A DNA stretch of 64,000 nt from contig NZ_JACIHE010000002.1 in NCBI RefSeq assembly GCF_014198245.1, positions 276,275-340,274 on the forward strand, written 5' to 3'. A program made the position numbers and the translations under genes. This DNA comes from Bradyrhizobium sp. cir1. Its GTDB lineage: Bacteria; Pseudomonadota; Alphaproteobacteria; Rhizobiales; Xanthobacteraceae. The notes under the pieces were generated by a model that was not told the DNA's origin, made no database searches, and saw nothing but the letters and a program-made list of their open reading frames with translations. This document shows positions 17,298-25,591 of this stretch, piece after piece. The first letter of the stretch is position 1; each line of letters starts with the position of its first letter.

Positions 17298-17995
17298 AAC
17301 ACGCAGTTATCCTGGCCGGCGGTCGGGGCACCCGCCTCCGGCCGTACACCCTGACGCTTCCGAAGCCGCTGGTCCCGCTGGTGGACACGCCGATCGTGGA
17401 GATCGTAATCCGCAAACTGGCGAATGCCGGCTACGATGGGGCGACGCTGGCGATCAATCATATGGGCGATCTGATCAAGGCCTATTTCGGAACCGGCGAG
17501 CGATGGGGACTGAAGCTTCGCTATTCCCTGGAAAACGAGCCTCTGGGCACGATCGCGCCGCTTCGACTGATCAGTGATCTTCCGGACAATTTTTTGGTCA
17601 TCAATGCCGACGTGTTGAGTGATCTAAATCCTTCAACATTTCTTGCAGATCACGTCGCATCCGGCGCGATCTTCACCATCGGTGCGACCAGTCGCGACCA
17701 GGTCCTGGACTATGGCGTTCTTGGCGTCGAGGGTGAACGCCTGGTGGAATTCCGCGAGAAGCCGAAGCTGCCCCAACTTGTCAGCATGGGCATCTATGGC
17801 GTCAATCGGCGCGTGCTTGATCATATCCCGCCGACCGGCCCCTTCGGGTTCGATCAGTTGATGCTCAAACTCATCGCGACCGGCGAGCCGGTCAATGTCA
17901 AACGGCATGATGGCTATTGGCTCGATATCGGTCGCCCGGACGACTACGAACGTGCCACCATCGAGTTCGAGAAGGACCGGAAGCGCTTCCTGTGA
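17294..17995 (+). CDS. NDP-sugar nucleotidyltransferase
   Basis: This 233-residue sugar-1-phosphate nucleotidyltransferase has ILAGGRGTRLRPYT at the N-terminus, TLPKPLVPLVDTPIVE, the metal aspartate in FLVINADVLSDLN, and YWLDIGRPDDYERA near the end. It is short and lacks a C-terminal left-handed helix domain, like HddC and other GDP- or NDP-sugar pyrophosphorylases. The base and sugar specificity are not clear. The start overlaps the GT4 stop (ATGA) and the stop overlaps the next start. Confidence 0.88.
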   Translation: MKHAVILAGGRGTRLRPYTLTLPKPLVPLVDTPIVEIVIRKLANAGYDGATLAINHMGDLIKAYFGTGERWGLKLRYSLENEPLGTIAPLRLISDLPDNFLVINADVLSDLNPSTFLADHVASGAIFTIGATSRDQVLDYGVLGVEGERLVEFREKPKLPQLVSMGIYGVNRRVLDHIPPTGPFGFDQLMLKLIATGEPVNVKRHDGYWLDIGRPDDYERATIEFEKDRKRFL

Positions 17996-18852
17996 CCGAC
18001 CGTGTGCTGGTGACGGGCGGCCGCGGCTTTGTTGGCCGCAGGCTCGTCCAGCTTCTGAGAGAGCGGGGCGTCGAGGTCCATGCACCGGACCGCGGCGTGC
18101 TCGACGTAGCGGCAGGCGCCTTTCCAGACGTTACCGTCGACTGGGTCATTCATCTCGCGGGCCGAACGTTTGTGCCGGCTTCATGGAGCGAACCGGCCGA
18201 TTTCTACCGCACAAATGTGCTGGGCACGGTCAATGTGCTCGACTATTGCCGGAAGACCCGGGCGAGGCTGATCCATGTAAGCGGCTATTGCTACGGCATT
18301 CCCGAGACGCTGCCGATCCCGGAAACCGCGCCGCTGAAGCCGAACAATCCCTATGCCTTCTCGAAGAAGGCCGCCGAAGACGCCTGTCGCTTCTTCTTCG
18401 AATGCCTGCAGGTCTCGGTGATGATCGTGCGTCCGTTCAACATCTACGGCCCGGGACAGCCGGCGAATTTCCTAATTCCGCACATCGTCGAGCAGGCGAT
18501 CGATTCTAGCACCGCCATCGTGGTGGAGGACGATACGCCGAGGCGCGACTACGTGCATCTCGACGACGTCGTCGGCGCGATCGACTGTATTCGCAGGAAT
18601 CCCAGACCCGGGGCTGTCTTCAATATTGGTTCGGGAAAGTCCTATTCGGTCGCGCAGGTGGCGGAGATCGTGCGCAGCGCAGCCAATGTCGGCAAACCGT
18701 TGGTCAGCCGTGGCAACCGGCGCGTCAACGACATACCGGACGTGATCGCCGACATTGCGACGATCAGGGGTGCGACCGGCTGGTCGCCGTCGATCACGCT
18801 CGAGGACGGGCTGCGTGGCGTGGTTGCCCACGCCAGAGGCCGGGGCGCCTAG
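17992..18852 (+). CDS. NAD(P)-dependent sugar epimerase/dehydratase or reductase
   Basis: This 286-residue extended SDR has VTGGRGFVGRRLV (nucleotide binding), DWVIHLAGRTFVP, VSGYCYG in the catalytic serine region, YAFSK as the Tyr/Lys pair, and RPFNIYGPGQ. It looks like GDP-6-deoxy-D-mannose (GDP-D-rhamnose) reductases such as Rmd, but a CDP-linked substrate is possible. GTG 17992 overlaps the preceding stop (GTGA). Its stop TAG lies in the tetranucleotide CTAG at 18849-18852, shared with the stop of the convergent dehydratase gene. Confidence 0.85.
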   Translation: MTDRVLVTGGRGFVGRRLVQLLRERGVEVHAPDRGVLDVAAGAFPDVTVDWVIHLAGRTFVPASWSEPADFYRTNVLGTVNVLDYCRKTRARLIHVSGYCYGIPETLPIPETAPLKPNNPYAFSKKAAEDACRFFFECLQVSVMIVRPFNIYGPGQPANFLIPHIVEQAIDSSTAIVVEDDTPRRDYVHLDDVVGAIDCIRRNPRPGAVFNIGSGKSYSVAQVAEIVRSAANVGKPLVSRGNRRVNDIPDVIADIATIRGATGWSPSITLEDGLRGVVAHARGRGA

Positions 18853-20090
18853 GTGCGGTCGTCCAGGCTGCGGCCGGTCTCGATGTGCTTGAAGCCGGGA
18901 ACGACAGAGGCGACGTGGCGCGCGATGTCCGATTTCTCCAGTTTTATGCCCGCATCCGTCGCGATCTCGTCGAAAAATGCCAGGGCCGGTTCGAGGGCGG
19001 TCGGGGGCGGCACGTATCGCAACGCGCTCAGCGCGGCGAAGTCCGTCGGGGCCGGCTTCTCGTCGACGGCCACGAACTCTTCGTATGGTTTTTCGCCACT
19101 GGTATCGAGCGGAGTCAGCAGAACGGGATAGGAGCCGCGTTTGAGTTCGGCCTCGGTTGCCGCACATGCCTCCGCCTCGTGCTCGTAGAACGCAGGCTGC
19201 AGACCAAGTTCTTGTAGCAGCGCCACGGCAATATCGACCAGGGGCCGCAAGTGTTCGTTCGGATCAAGTCGGGGAAAGGTGATGTGTCCGGGGGCGGCGG
19301 CGCCCGCGGTCAACAGACAGATCTCCGCCGCTTCCCTCGGGCTCACAAAGTAGCGGCGTACCTCGCGCGGCACGGCCAGGGGCTGTCGGCGGGCAAGCCG
19401 GTACAGAAAGCCTTGCAGCAGGCTTCCATTGGAAAAGGCGACATTGGCAAAACGCGTGGATGTCACCGAAGCCTCTTCGTTGCCGATCGAAAACAGCACA
19501 TGTTCCATCAGACGTTTGCTCGCGCCCATCAGGCTGGTCGGGTTCGCTGCCTTGTCGGTGGATACCGCGAAATAGCGCTTTCCGTGGCCGTACTTCTGCA
19601 GCCATTTGGTGAAGCGGTGCATCTTGACGACGTTGGTGTCGATCATCTGGATGACCGATGGAACGTCCTTCTCGGACCGGACGTGTTTGTGGGCCGCAAA
19701 GTGCAGCACCAGATCGTAGGGCTTCTCCGTCTGCAACAGGCGCTCGGTGGCGGCGCTGCCATAATCGATTGGCAACAGGCGGAATTCGCAGCCGACTAGC
19801 GGCTCGGCGCGGGAGCGGAAGTCGCGGACCAGCTCGACGAGGCCGTTCTCGGCGAGGTCGACGGCATGGATGGCCGCGGGAGCGTACGGGAAAAGCAGCT
19901 CCAGCGTGGCGCTACCGATGCTTCCTGCGCCGCCGGTTACCAGAATGCGCCGACCGCTGATGGCCGATCGCAGCTCGGCATCGCGCGCCTTGATGTCCTC
20001 GGCGAATAGCGAAGTCGTCCGGCCGGTCGTCAGACGGCTCAACCCGGGATCGAAGAACAGGGACCCGGTGTGGCCAGAGAAGGCTTTCAT
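18849..20090 (-). CDS. FlaA1/CapD-like NDP-sugar dehydratase, short form
   Basis: The 413-residue product is an extended SDR of the polysaccharide-synthesis (CapD/FlaA1/PseB) type. It has RRILVTGGAGSIGSATLELL at about residues 44-63, VLHFAAHKHV, and AVSTDKAANPTSLMGASKR, in which Met replaces the usual Tyr of the YxxxK pair, as in FlaA1-like inverting 4,6-dehydratases. It has no N-terminal membrane helices, unlike full-length WbpM/CapD. Start ATG 20090 has AGGA eight bases upstream; the frame stays open far upstream but that part overlaps rfbG. It is the only minus-strand gene inside the main run. Confidence 0.86.
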   Translation of the reverse strand: MKAFSGHTGSLFFDPGLSRLTTGRTTSLFAEDIKARDAELRSAISGRRILVTGGAGSIGSATLELLFPYAPAAIHAVDLAENGLVELVRDFRSRAEPLVGCEFRLLPIDYGSAATERLLQTEKPYDLVLHFAAHKHVRSEKDVPSVIQMIDTNVVKMHRFTKWLQKYGHGKRYFAVSTDKAANPTSLMGASKRLMEHVLFSIGNEEASVTSTRFANVAFSNGSLLQGFLYRLARRQPLAVPREVRRYFVSPREAAEICLLTAGAAAPGHITFPRLDPNEHLRPLVDIAVALLQELGLQPAFYEHEAEACAATEAELKRGSYPVLLTPLDTSGEKPYEEFVAVDEKPAPTDFAALSALRYVPPPTALEPALAFFDEIATDAGIKLEKSDIARHVASVVPGFKHIETGRSLDDRT

Positions 20091-20232
20091 AGCATGTCCT
20101 ATTCTTGCTAAAGGGGGGGCGTAATCCGGGCCCTGGGGGGACCTCGCCCGGGCCCGCATTCGCAATTGTTCCATCGTCTCGGCCATCTTTAAGGTTATCA
20201 GTGTCCATTCTGCAAGGTCGTAAATCAGTTCC
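20091..20232. promoter_or_regulatory. Divergent promoter region with GC hairpin
   Basis: This 142-bp spacer separates the divergent dehydratase gene and rfbG, so it should hold promoters for both. A hairpin with 7-bp arms (CGGGCCC and GGGCCCG) around a 16-base loop lies near 20,128-20,157. No clear -35/-10 pair stands out. Confidence 0.35.
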
Positions 20233-21330
20233 ATGAGCTCCGAACTTCCTTTGCTTGATTTCGAGCTTGCGTTGCGGGGCACGCGCGTGTTCGTGACCGG
20301 GCACACGGGTTTCACCGGCGGCTGGCTGGTTAGTTGGCTCAAGCGCATCGGTTGCGATGTCGCCGGCCTTGCCCTTGCGCCGGCAACCAATCCCAACCTG
20401 TTCGCTGCGGCAAAAATCGCCGACGGTATCGCCTCGACGATCGGCGACATCCGCGATTTCGCGACTGTCCGTGATGCGATCGCGCGGCATCGGCCGCAGG
20501 TAATCATTCACCTCGCGGCGCAGCCCCTAGTCTCGAAATCCTTTGCGGATCCGCTCGAGACCTTCGCCACGAACGCGCTGGGCACGGCGCATGTGCTCGA
20601 AGCGGCGAGGCTCACGCCCGATGTCAAGGCGGTCGTCTGCATCACCACGGACAAGGTCTATCGTGACCAGGACTGGGTCTGGGGCTATCGCGAGCAGGAT
20701 CCGCTGGGCGGCAGGGACCCCTACAGTGCTTCCAAGGCTTGCGCCGAATTGGTGGCGGCCTCCTATCGTGCGACGCTGGCCGAGCGCGGCAACGGCGTGC
20801 TGATCGCGAATGCCCGCGGCGGCAACATCATCGGCGGCGGGGACTGGTCGGCCGACCGGATCGTTCCGGATTTCGTTCGCGCGGTTACCACGCAGGCGCC
20901 GATCTCGCTGCGCAATCCCAGTGCGGTGCGCCCGTGGCAACACGTGATGGCCCTGGTCCATGGCTACCTGGTGCTGGCCGCCCGCTTGCTGAGCGGCGAT
21001 CGCAGCGCCGCCGACAACTGGAATCTCGGTCCGAGCGATGAGGCGGCGCGGACGGTTCAGGATCTGGTCGAGCACCTCAGCGCAAGCTGGATCCGGCCCG
21101 ACATCTCCTACGCGCCCGGAAGTTTTCCAGAGACGCGCTTCCTGCACCTCGACAGCACCAAGGCGCGTGCGCTGCTCAGCTGGAAGCCGCCACTGGCCTT
21201 TGCCGGGACCGTGGATATGACCGCGAGCTGGTACCGGGATTTCAACGTCAATCCGCGCGATGCCGCGCAAATCACCGTTCGCCAGATCGAACACTATCGA
21301 AACGCCTTGAGGAATCATGCGGCCTGCTAA
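20233..21330 (+). CDS. rfbG: CDP-glucose 4,6-dehydratase
   Basis: The 365-residue product converts CDP-glucose to CDP-4-keto-6-deoxyglucose. It has VFVTGHTGFTGGWLVSWL (the HTGFKG-like motif of RfbG), VIIHLAAQPLV, CITTDKVYRDQDW, and YSASKACAELV with the Tyr/Lys pair; ARGGNIIGGGDWSADRIVPD is diagnostic for the family. It opens the second plus-strand unit and acts after RfbF (12,579). The 14-bp overlap with the next gene suggests coupling. No RfbH-type 3-dehydratase is present, so 3,6-dideoxyhexose synthesis is not supported. Confidence 0.95.
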   Translation: MSSELPLLDFELALRGTRVFVTGHTGFTGGWLVSWLKRIGCDVAGLALAPATNPNLFAAAKIADGIASTIGDIRDFATVRDAIARHRPQVIIHLAAQPLVSKSFADPLETFATNALGTAHVLEAARLTPDVKAVVCITTDKVYRDQDWVWGYREQDPLGGRDPYSASKACAELVAASYRATLAERGNGVLIANARGGNIIGGGDWSADRIVPDFVRAVTTQAPISLRNPSAVRPWQHVMALVHGYLVLAARLLSGDRSAADNWNLGPSDEAARTVQDLVEHLSASWIRPDISYAPGSFPETRFLHLDSTKARALLSWKPPLAFAGTVDMTASWYRDFNVNPRDAAQITVRQIEHYRNALRNHAAC

Positions 21331-22246
21331 TGTTCTCGTCACTGGTGCCTCGGGCTTCATTGGCGTTCACCTCGTGGATCGCCTGCTGTCGGAAGGCAAT
21401 CGCGTCACGGTGCTTGCAAGATCGTCGAGTGCGCTTCCGAAGGAATGGCACGACCGAGTGAACATCATCGCATGCGATGATTTTAGCGAGCGCGGTTTGA
21501 GGCTGCTGCTTCGCGCGCCCGTCGAGACAGTGTTCCATCTTGCGGCCTACGGCGTGCGTCCGAACTACCGTGACATCGATGAGATGATCGCCATCAATGT
21601 CGCGCTCCCGGCTGCCCTGGTGCGGCTTTGTGCCGAGTGGGGCGCACGAATGGTCATGGCCGGGACCTTCTCGGAATATCGGAGCCCGTCCAACCGGGAC
21701 CTGTTGACGGAAGACTCGCCGCTAGAGCAGGGCAAGCTCTATGGTTCGTCAAAAGCTGCCGGTGGCCTGATGGCGAGCGCGATCGCAAATGGCAGTGGTA
21801 CCCGATTTCGCCTCTTGCGTCTTTTCAAGGTGTATGGTGCAGGCGAGGCCTCCCACCGCCTTCTCCCGGCGCTCGTCACCGGCCTGGCCAAGCGCGAGCG
21901 CGTGGCAATCTCGGCCGGCACGCAAGTGTTGGATTTCGTCTACATCGATGACGTGATCGAGGCGATGCTGCGGGCCGATACGCATTGCCGCGACAAGGGT
22001 GGCATCGCGACCTGGAACGTCGCGACGGGCCGCGCCCATTCGGTGCGGGAATTTGCCGAGTCCGTCGCAACGGCGATGAACGCAGATCCCTCGCTGCTCG
22101 GCTTCGGCGCCATCGATATGCGCAAAGACGATGAACCGTGGCTCGTCGGCTCGCCAGATCGGTTTCGTTCGGAACTCGGCTGGCAGCCCTCGATTGGCCT
22201 TGAGGAAGGTATCCGCGCCGCTGTCGCGACGCTTTGCCGGGCTTGA
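21317..22246 (+). CDS. NAD(P)-dependent 4-ketosugar reductase/epimerase
   Basis: This 309-residue extended SDR has VLVTGASGFIGVHLVDRLL at the N-terminus, TVFHLAAYGV, MAGTFSEY as the catalytic Ser/Thr region, and YGSSKAAGG as the Tyr/Lys pair. It follows rfbG with a 14-bp overlap, so its likely substrate is the CDP-4-keto-6-deoxyhexose, perhaps after C-methylation. CDP-abequose/paratose synthases and other 4-ketoreductases have this plan. Stereochemistry cannot be read from sequence. Confidence 0.85.
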   Translation: MRPANVLVTGASGFIGVHLVDRLLSEGNRVTVLARSSSALPKEWHDRVNIIACDDFSERGLRLLLRAPVETVFHLAAYGVRPNYRDIDEMIAINVALPAALVRLCAEWGARMVMAGTFSEYRSPSNRDLLTEDSPLEQGKLYGSSKAAGGLMASAIANGSGTRFRLLRLFKVYGAGEASHRLLPALVTGLAKRERVAISAGTQVLDFVYIDDVIEAMLRADTHCRDKGGIATWNVATGRAHSVREFAESVATAMNADPSLLGFGAIDMRKDDEPWLVGSPDRFRSELGWQPSIGLEEGIRAAVATLCRA

Positions 22247-22277
22247 TCGTGGCCGTTGTTTCCGAGGGAAGGCACAG

Positions 22278-23195
22278 ATGATCACCGTGTCGCTGATAGG
22301 CGGGCTGGGCAACCAGATGTTCCAGTATGCCGCGGGCAAGGCGCTGGCCGAACGTCACAGCGTCCGGCTCGCGCTCGACCTCAGTGGTTTCCACAACGAT
22401 CCGCTCAGGTCTTTTCTGCTCGATCGACTGCTTGTGCCGGAAGCGATCGCTACGACCGAGGGCACGGCTGACACACGGGGGAAGGCCAAAGGCAATTTCG
22501 AACGGGTAAAATGGAAGGGGCGGATCGACCGCCTGCTCCGGCGCGCCGGCCTGCCGCAGATGGTGCAATCGCCGCACGAATATCGCGAGCCGCATTTCCA
22601 TTACGATCCCGTCTTCGAAGGGCTTAGCTCGCACACGACGCTGTTCGGCTACTTCCAGACCGAGCGCTACTTTGCTCCGATCGCAGAGCAATTGCGCGGT
22701 TGGTTCTCGCTACGGGAGCCTGTCGTCGATGGCGCCAGTGAGATTCTGGCCCGGATCGAGGCAAGCCGGCTGCCTGTCTCCGTGCATGTCCGCCGCGGCG
22801 ACTATCTCAACCCCGGCACCGCCGAATTTCACGGCATTGTCGGCGAACCCTATTATCGCGAGGCGCTCGGCCGGCTGGAGCAGGCGATCGGCGGGGAGGC
22901 GGAGTTATTCGTCTTTTCCGATGATCCGGCAGCCGCGGAAAGCGTGCTGAATTTCGTGCCGAAATCGCGGCTCGTGCATGTCCGCGGCGCCCCCGAGCGT
23001 CCATGGGAAGATATGGCGCTGATGGCGCGTTGCCGGCATCATGTAATCGCCAACAGCTCGTTCAGTTGGTGGGGAGCATGGCTGAACGGCGGGGAAGGGA
23101 AACAGGTTATTGCGCCGCGGCAATGGTTTGCGCCGGCCGAATTGAAGAATCTCAACACGACCGATCTTTACCCGGCCGGCTGGATCGTGGTCTGA
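22278..23195 (+). CDS. GT11 alpha-1,2-fucosyltransferase-like
   Basis: The 305-residue product shows the GT11 landmarks: VSLIGGLGNQMFQYAAGKAL at residues 4-23, VHVRRGDYLNP (GDP-fucose-binding HxRRxD), and IANSSFSWWGAWL near the C-terminus. GT11 enzymes transfer L-fucose from GDP-fucose, and gmd/fcl at 27,000-28,992 can make the donor. Start ATG 22278 follows GAGGGAAGG; the longer frame upstream overlaps the previous gene and has no homologous content. Confidence 0.93.
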   Translation: MITVSLIGGLGNQMFQYAAGKALAERHSVRLALDLSGFHNDPLRSFLLDRLLVPEAIATTEGTADTRGKAKGNFERVKWKGRIDRLLRRAGLPQMVQSPHEYREPHFHYDPVFEGLSSHTTLFGYFQTERYFAPIAEQLRGWFSLREPVVDGASEILARIEASRLPVSVHVRRGDYLNPGTAEFHGIVGEPYYREALGRLEQAIGGEAELFVFSDDPAAAESVLNFVPKSRLVHVRGAPERPWEDMALMARCRHHVIANSSFSWWGAWLNGGEGKQVIAPRQWFAPAELKNLNTTDLYPAGWIVV

Positions 23196-23236
23196 TCGTC
23201 CACCAAATCCAATAGTTATTGCAAGGGAGGGGCACC

Positions 23237-24037
23237 ATGCAACAGACAGCTCGTTCGATCATGCGTAAATTGCGTCAGAAATGCGGACAACCGGTCACTG
23301 TCGCCGCGAATCCGACGGATGTCTCAACCAGTCCTGCGGAGGCAATCGAGGTAATGCGTACCTGGCCCGATCCTGTGCGCAATCCCACGGCATCCGAATT
23401 CGAAGTCGACCTCTGGACGCTCTCGAGCTTCCTCTTGGAGAAGATCGTGCCGGTGGTCGGCACGCATCCGTACCCACTGAACGAGTTGCTGCTGATCACC
23501 GCGGCCGCATGCCGTCTGAAGCCGTCGGTGGTGTTCGACTGGGGAACGCATATCGGCGTATCCGCAAGGATCTTCTACGAATGCGACCAGGCCTTCAATC
23601 TCGGCTATGAAATCCATTCCGTCGATCTGCCGCCAGATGCCACCCATGTCGAGCATCCGGGCCAGGAACATGGTCGTCTCGTCCGTGGACTCGACAAGGT
23701 TCACTTGCACCGGGGCGACGGCGTGATGGTGGCGCTCGAGCAGTGGCAGAAGCTCGGCCGGCCGGCGAGGCCGCTGTTCTTTGTCGATGGCGACCACGCC
23801 TATGAATCGGTGCGTGGAGAACTTGGCGAGATATTCTCCACGGTGCCGGACGCCAGCGTGCTCGCGCACGACACCTTCTTTCAATCGGCTGAAGCGAATT
23901 ATAACGTTGGGCCGGCACGCGCCATCGAAGCGATCGTGGAGCAATTTCCGAGTCGCTTCCGCATCATTCACTCTGGGCTCGGTCTTCCTGGCATGACGCT
24001 ATTAGTATCTAGTGATCTGCAGCTCCTAGCTTTTTAG
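23237..24037 (+). CDS. Class I SAM-dependent methyltransferase (Methyltransf_24 type)
   Basis: The 266-residue product has a SAM-binding core from about residue 95: VVFDWGTHIGVSARIFYE, then YEIHSVDLP, LFFVDGDHAYESV and VLAHDTFF. This pattern is shared by Methyltransf_24 enzymes found in glycan and surface-modification loci. The probable substrate is a sugar hydroxyl of the chain, but the family also includes other O-methyltransferases. Start ATG 23237 has a strong GGGAGGGG upstream; a TTG at 23219 is less likely. It ends the second unit, and GC content falls just after it. Confidence 0.82.
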   Translation: MQQTARSIMRKLRQKCGQPVTVAANPTDVSTSPAEAIEVMRTWPDPVRNPTASEFEVDLWTLSSFLLEKIVPVVGTHPYPLNELLLITAAACRLKPSVVFDWGTHIGVSARIFYECDQAFNLGYEIHSVDLPPDATHVEHPGQEHGRLVRGLDKVHLHRGDGVMVALEQWQKLGRPARPLFFVDGDHAYESVRGELGEIFSTVPDASVLAHDTFFQSAEANYNVGPARAIEAIVEQFPSRFRIIHSGLGLPGMTLLVSSDLQLLAF

Positions 24038-24334
24038 TCATAGATGAATGGCTCGCCACGCCTATTGATGCGCAGCAACGCCGTTTCCTTCCGAAGAATA
24101 GACGCTTGCTTTACGATGTGACCAAACCAACTGGTACGAAAGTCTTGATTGCCGTTTTCACGACATCCCTGTTGTCTGCAATTTTGCGAATGCGGCTTAG
24201 ATTCGTCAATATGCCGCGGGCTCACCGTGCTTGCCACAATTTTCTTTGCGGTCATGATCGCACTCTAGCTTTCTCTAGTTGCACCATATGAAATGGTCCT
24301 TTAGCTGAACATTGGCGCATCATCAGAGTAAAAA
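24038..24334. other. Intergenic, AT-richer, no supported gene
   Basis: The composition is noticeably more AT-rich than the genes before it, and short frames have no recognisable content. It marks the edge of a lower-GC segment that continues through the next GT2. Confidence 0.5.
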
Positions 24335-25219
24335 GTGACTCTCCTCCCGCTTGTTTCGGTCGTTATGTCAATGCGCAATAGCGCCCCGACGGTGGCGGAG
24401 GCGGTGCGGTCACTTCAACTCCAGGTACTTCAAGATTGGGAGTTGATACTGATTGATGATGGCTCAACGGACGATAGTAGTGCGGTGGTAGAAGAGCTCA
24501 AGGATAAGCGAATTCGGCTCGTCCGGGAGCCAGTTTCTGCGGGATTGGCGATACGGCTCAACCAGGCAGTCAGGTTAAGCAAAGGTGAATTCATTGCGCG
24601 TATGGACGCGGACGATGTTTGCTTCCCAGAGCGATTGGCACAGCAAGTGGGACGATTGCGGCGCGATCCAAGCCTTGACTTAGTCGGTTGTGGTGCGGTT
24701 GTGTTCAATAGCGATCGTGAGCTTATTGGGGAGTTGCCGGTCGGGTTGACGCATGAAGATATCGTTGCACGACGATTCGTTGGATTTCCTCTTCCTCATC
24801 CGACGTGGTGTGGACGGGCGGCGTGGTTTCGCCAAAATCCCTACGATTCGAAACCCACGTATGCTGAGGACCACGAGTTATTGCTGCGAACGCTGCATGC
24901 TAGCAACTTTGCTGGGCTAGATAGCGTGCTTCTGGGATACCGTCAGGATAGGCTAAATTTACGTAAGATTCTACCTGGTCGGGCTGCTCTCGCTCAGAGC
25001 TTCTGGCGCTACGGCATCCAGAGGGGACAGCTTTCGTCGGCACTCCGAGGAATGGCCGGACAACTCCTTAAAGGAGCGGTAGATCTCATTACTATCGGCA
25101 TCGGGATCAATCAGCCCATGCAGAAGACGCGTTTGAACCCGGTTCGTGGTTCGACCATCCTTCAATGGAACAGCCTTCAGGAGATGCTTCGGGCGCGAAT
25201 TCCGCCGATCGATGGGTGA
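24335..25219 (+). CDS. Glycosyltransferase family 2
   Basis: This 294-residue GT-A enzyme starts LPLVSVVMSMRNSAPTVAEA and has LILIDDGSTDDSSAVV and ARMDADDVCFPERLAQQV, which carries the DxDD metal motif. YAEDHELLLR gives the ED motif at the acceptor site. It resembles the GT2 at 14,616 but its codon use is AT-richer than in the main run, so it may have a different origin. GTG 24335 is the start, with only a weak ribosome site. Confidence 0.87.
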   Translation: MTLLPLVSVVMSMRNSAPTVAEAVRSLQLQVLQDWELILIDDGSTDDSSAVVEELKDKRIRLVREPVSAGLAIRLNQAVRLSKGEFIARMDADDVCFPERLAQQVGRLRRDPSLDLVGCGAVVFNSDRELIGELPVGLTHEDIVARRFVGFPLPHPTWCGRAAWFRQNPYDSKPTYAEDHELLLRTLHASNFAGLDSVLLGYRQDRLNLRKILPGRAALAQSFWRYGIQRGQLSSALRGMAGQLLKGAVDLITIGIGINQPMQKTRLNPVRGSTILQWNSLQEMLRARIPPIDG

Positions 25220-25591
25220 GCAAAGTGTCTACGTCGCGTGCTAAGGGTGCATCGTAGATAGCGCGGTTCCCCTTCGTCCGACATGAGTGTGAAAGCTGAA
25301 TACGAATCAGCAATGCGGAGCTCCGCTGGAACCGCAGTAGGGTTTGCTGGACTTGCATTAAGTTCGCTGACGGATCTTTCAGAACATGCACGCCAAACGG
25401 TGCTCCGAAGAGGAGCCCAAAAAGGTCGCCGGCGCGCTTGATTAAAGTGCGAGTTGGTGAAATCGCGTTCGCGGCGTACTTTCCAGATAATTGAGGTGTG
25501 AAAGCATCTCATCAACTCCGCTAGCCGCTGTTTGCCCAAGCCGGTCCGAGCTAATGCTGATCTTACCTCGTGAAACCGAGTTGTGGTGCGG
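25220..25591. other. Intergenic, no supported gene
   Basis: This 372-bp spacer separates a plus-strand GT2 from a convergent acyltransferase. Minus-strand frames read as short fragments that change frame and match no family I recognise. They may be debris. Confidence 0.45.

Noticed and set aside
25177..25539. Minus-strand 120-codon frame beside the acyltransferase
   Set aside because: Arg/Ser-rich, no family motif, and adjacent frames look equally (un)likely; left as debris.
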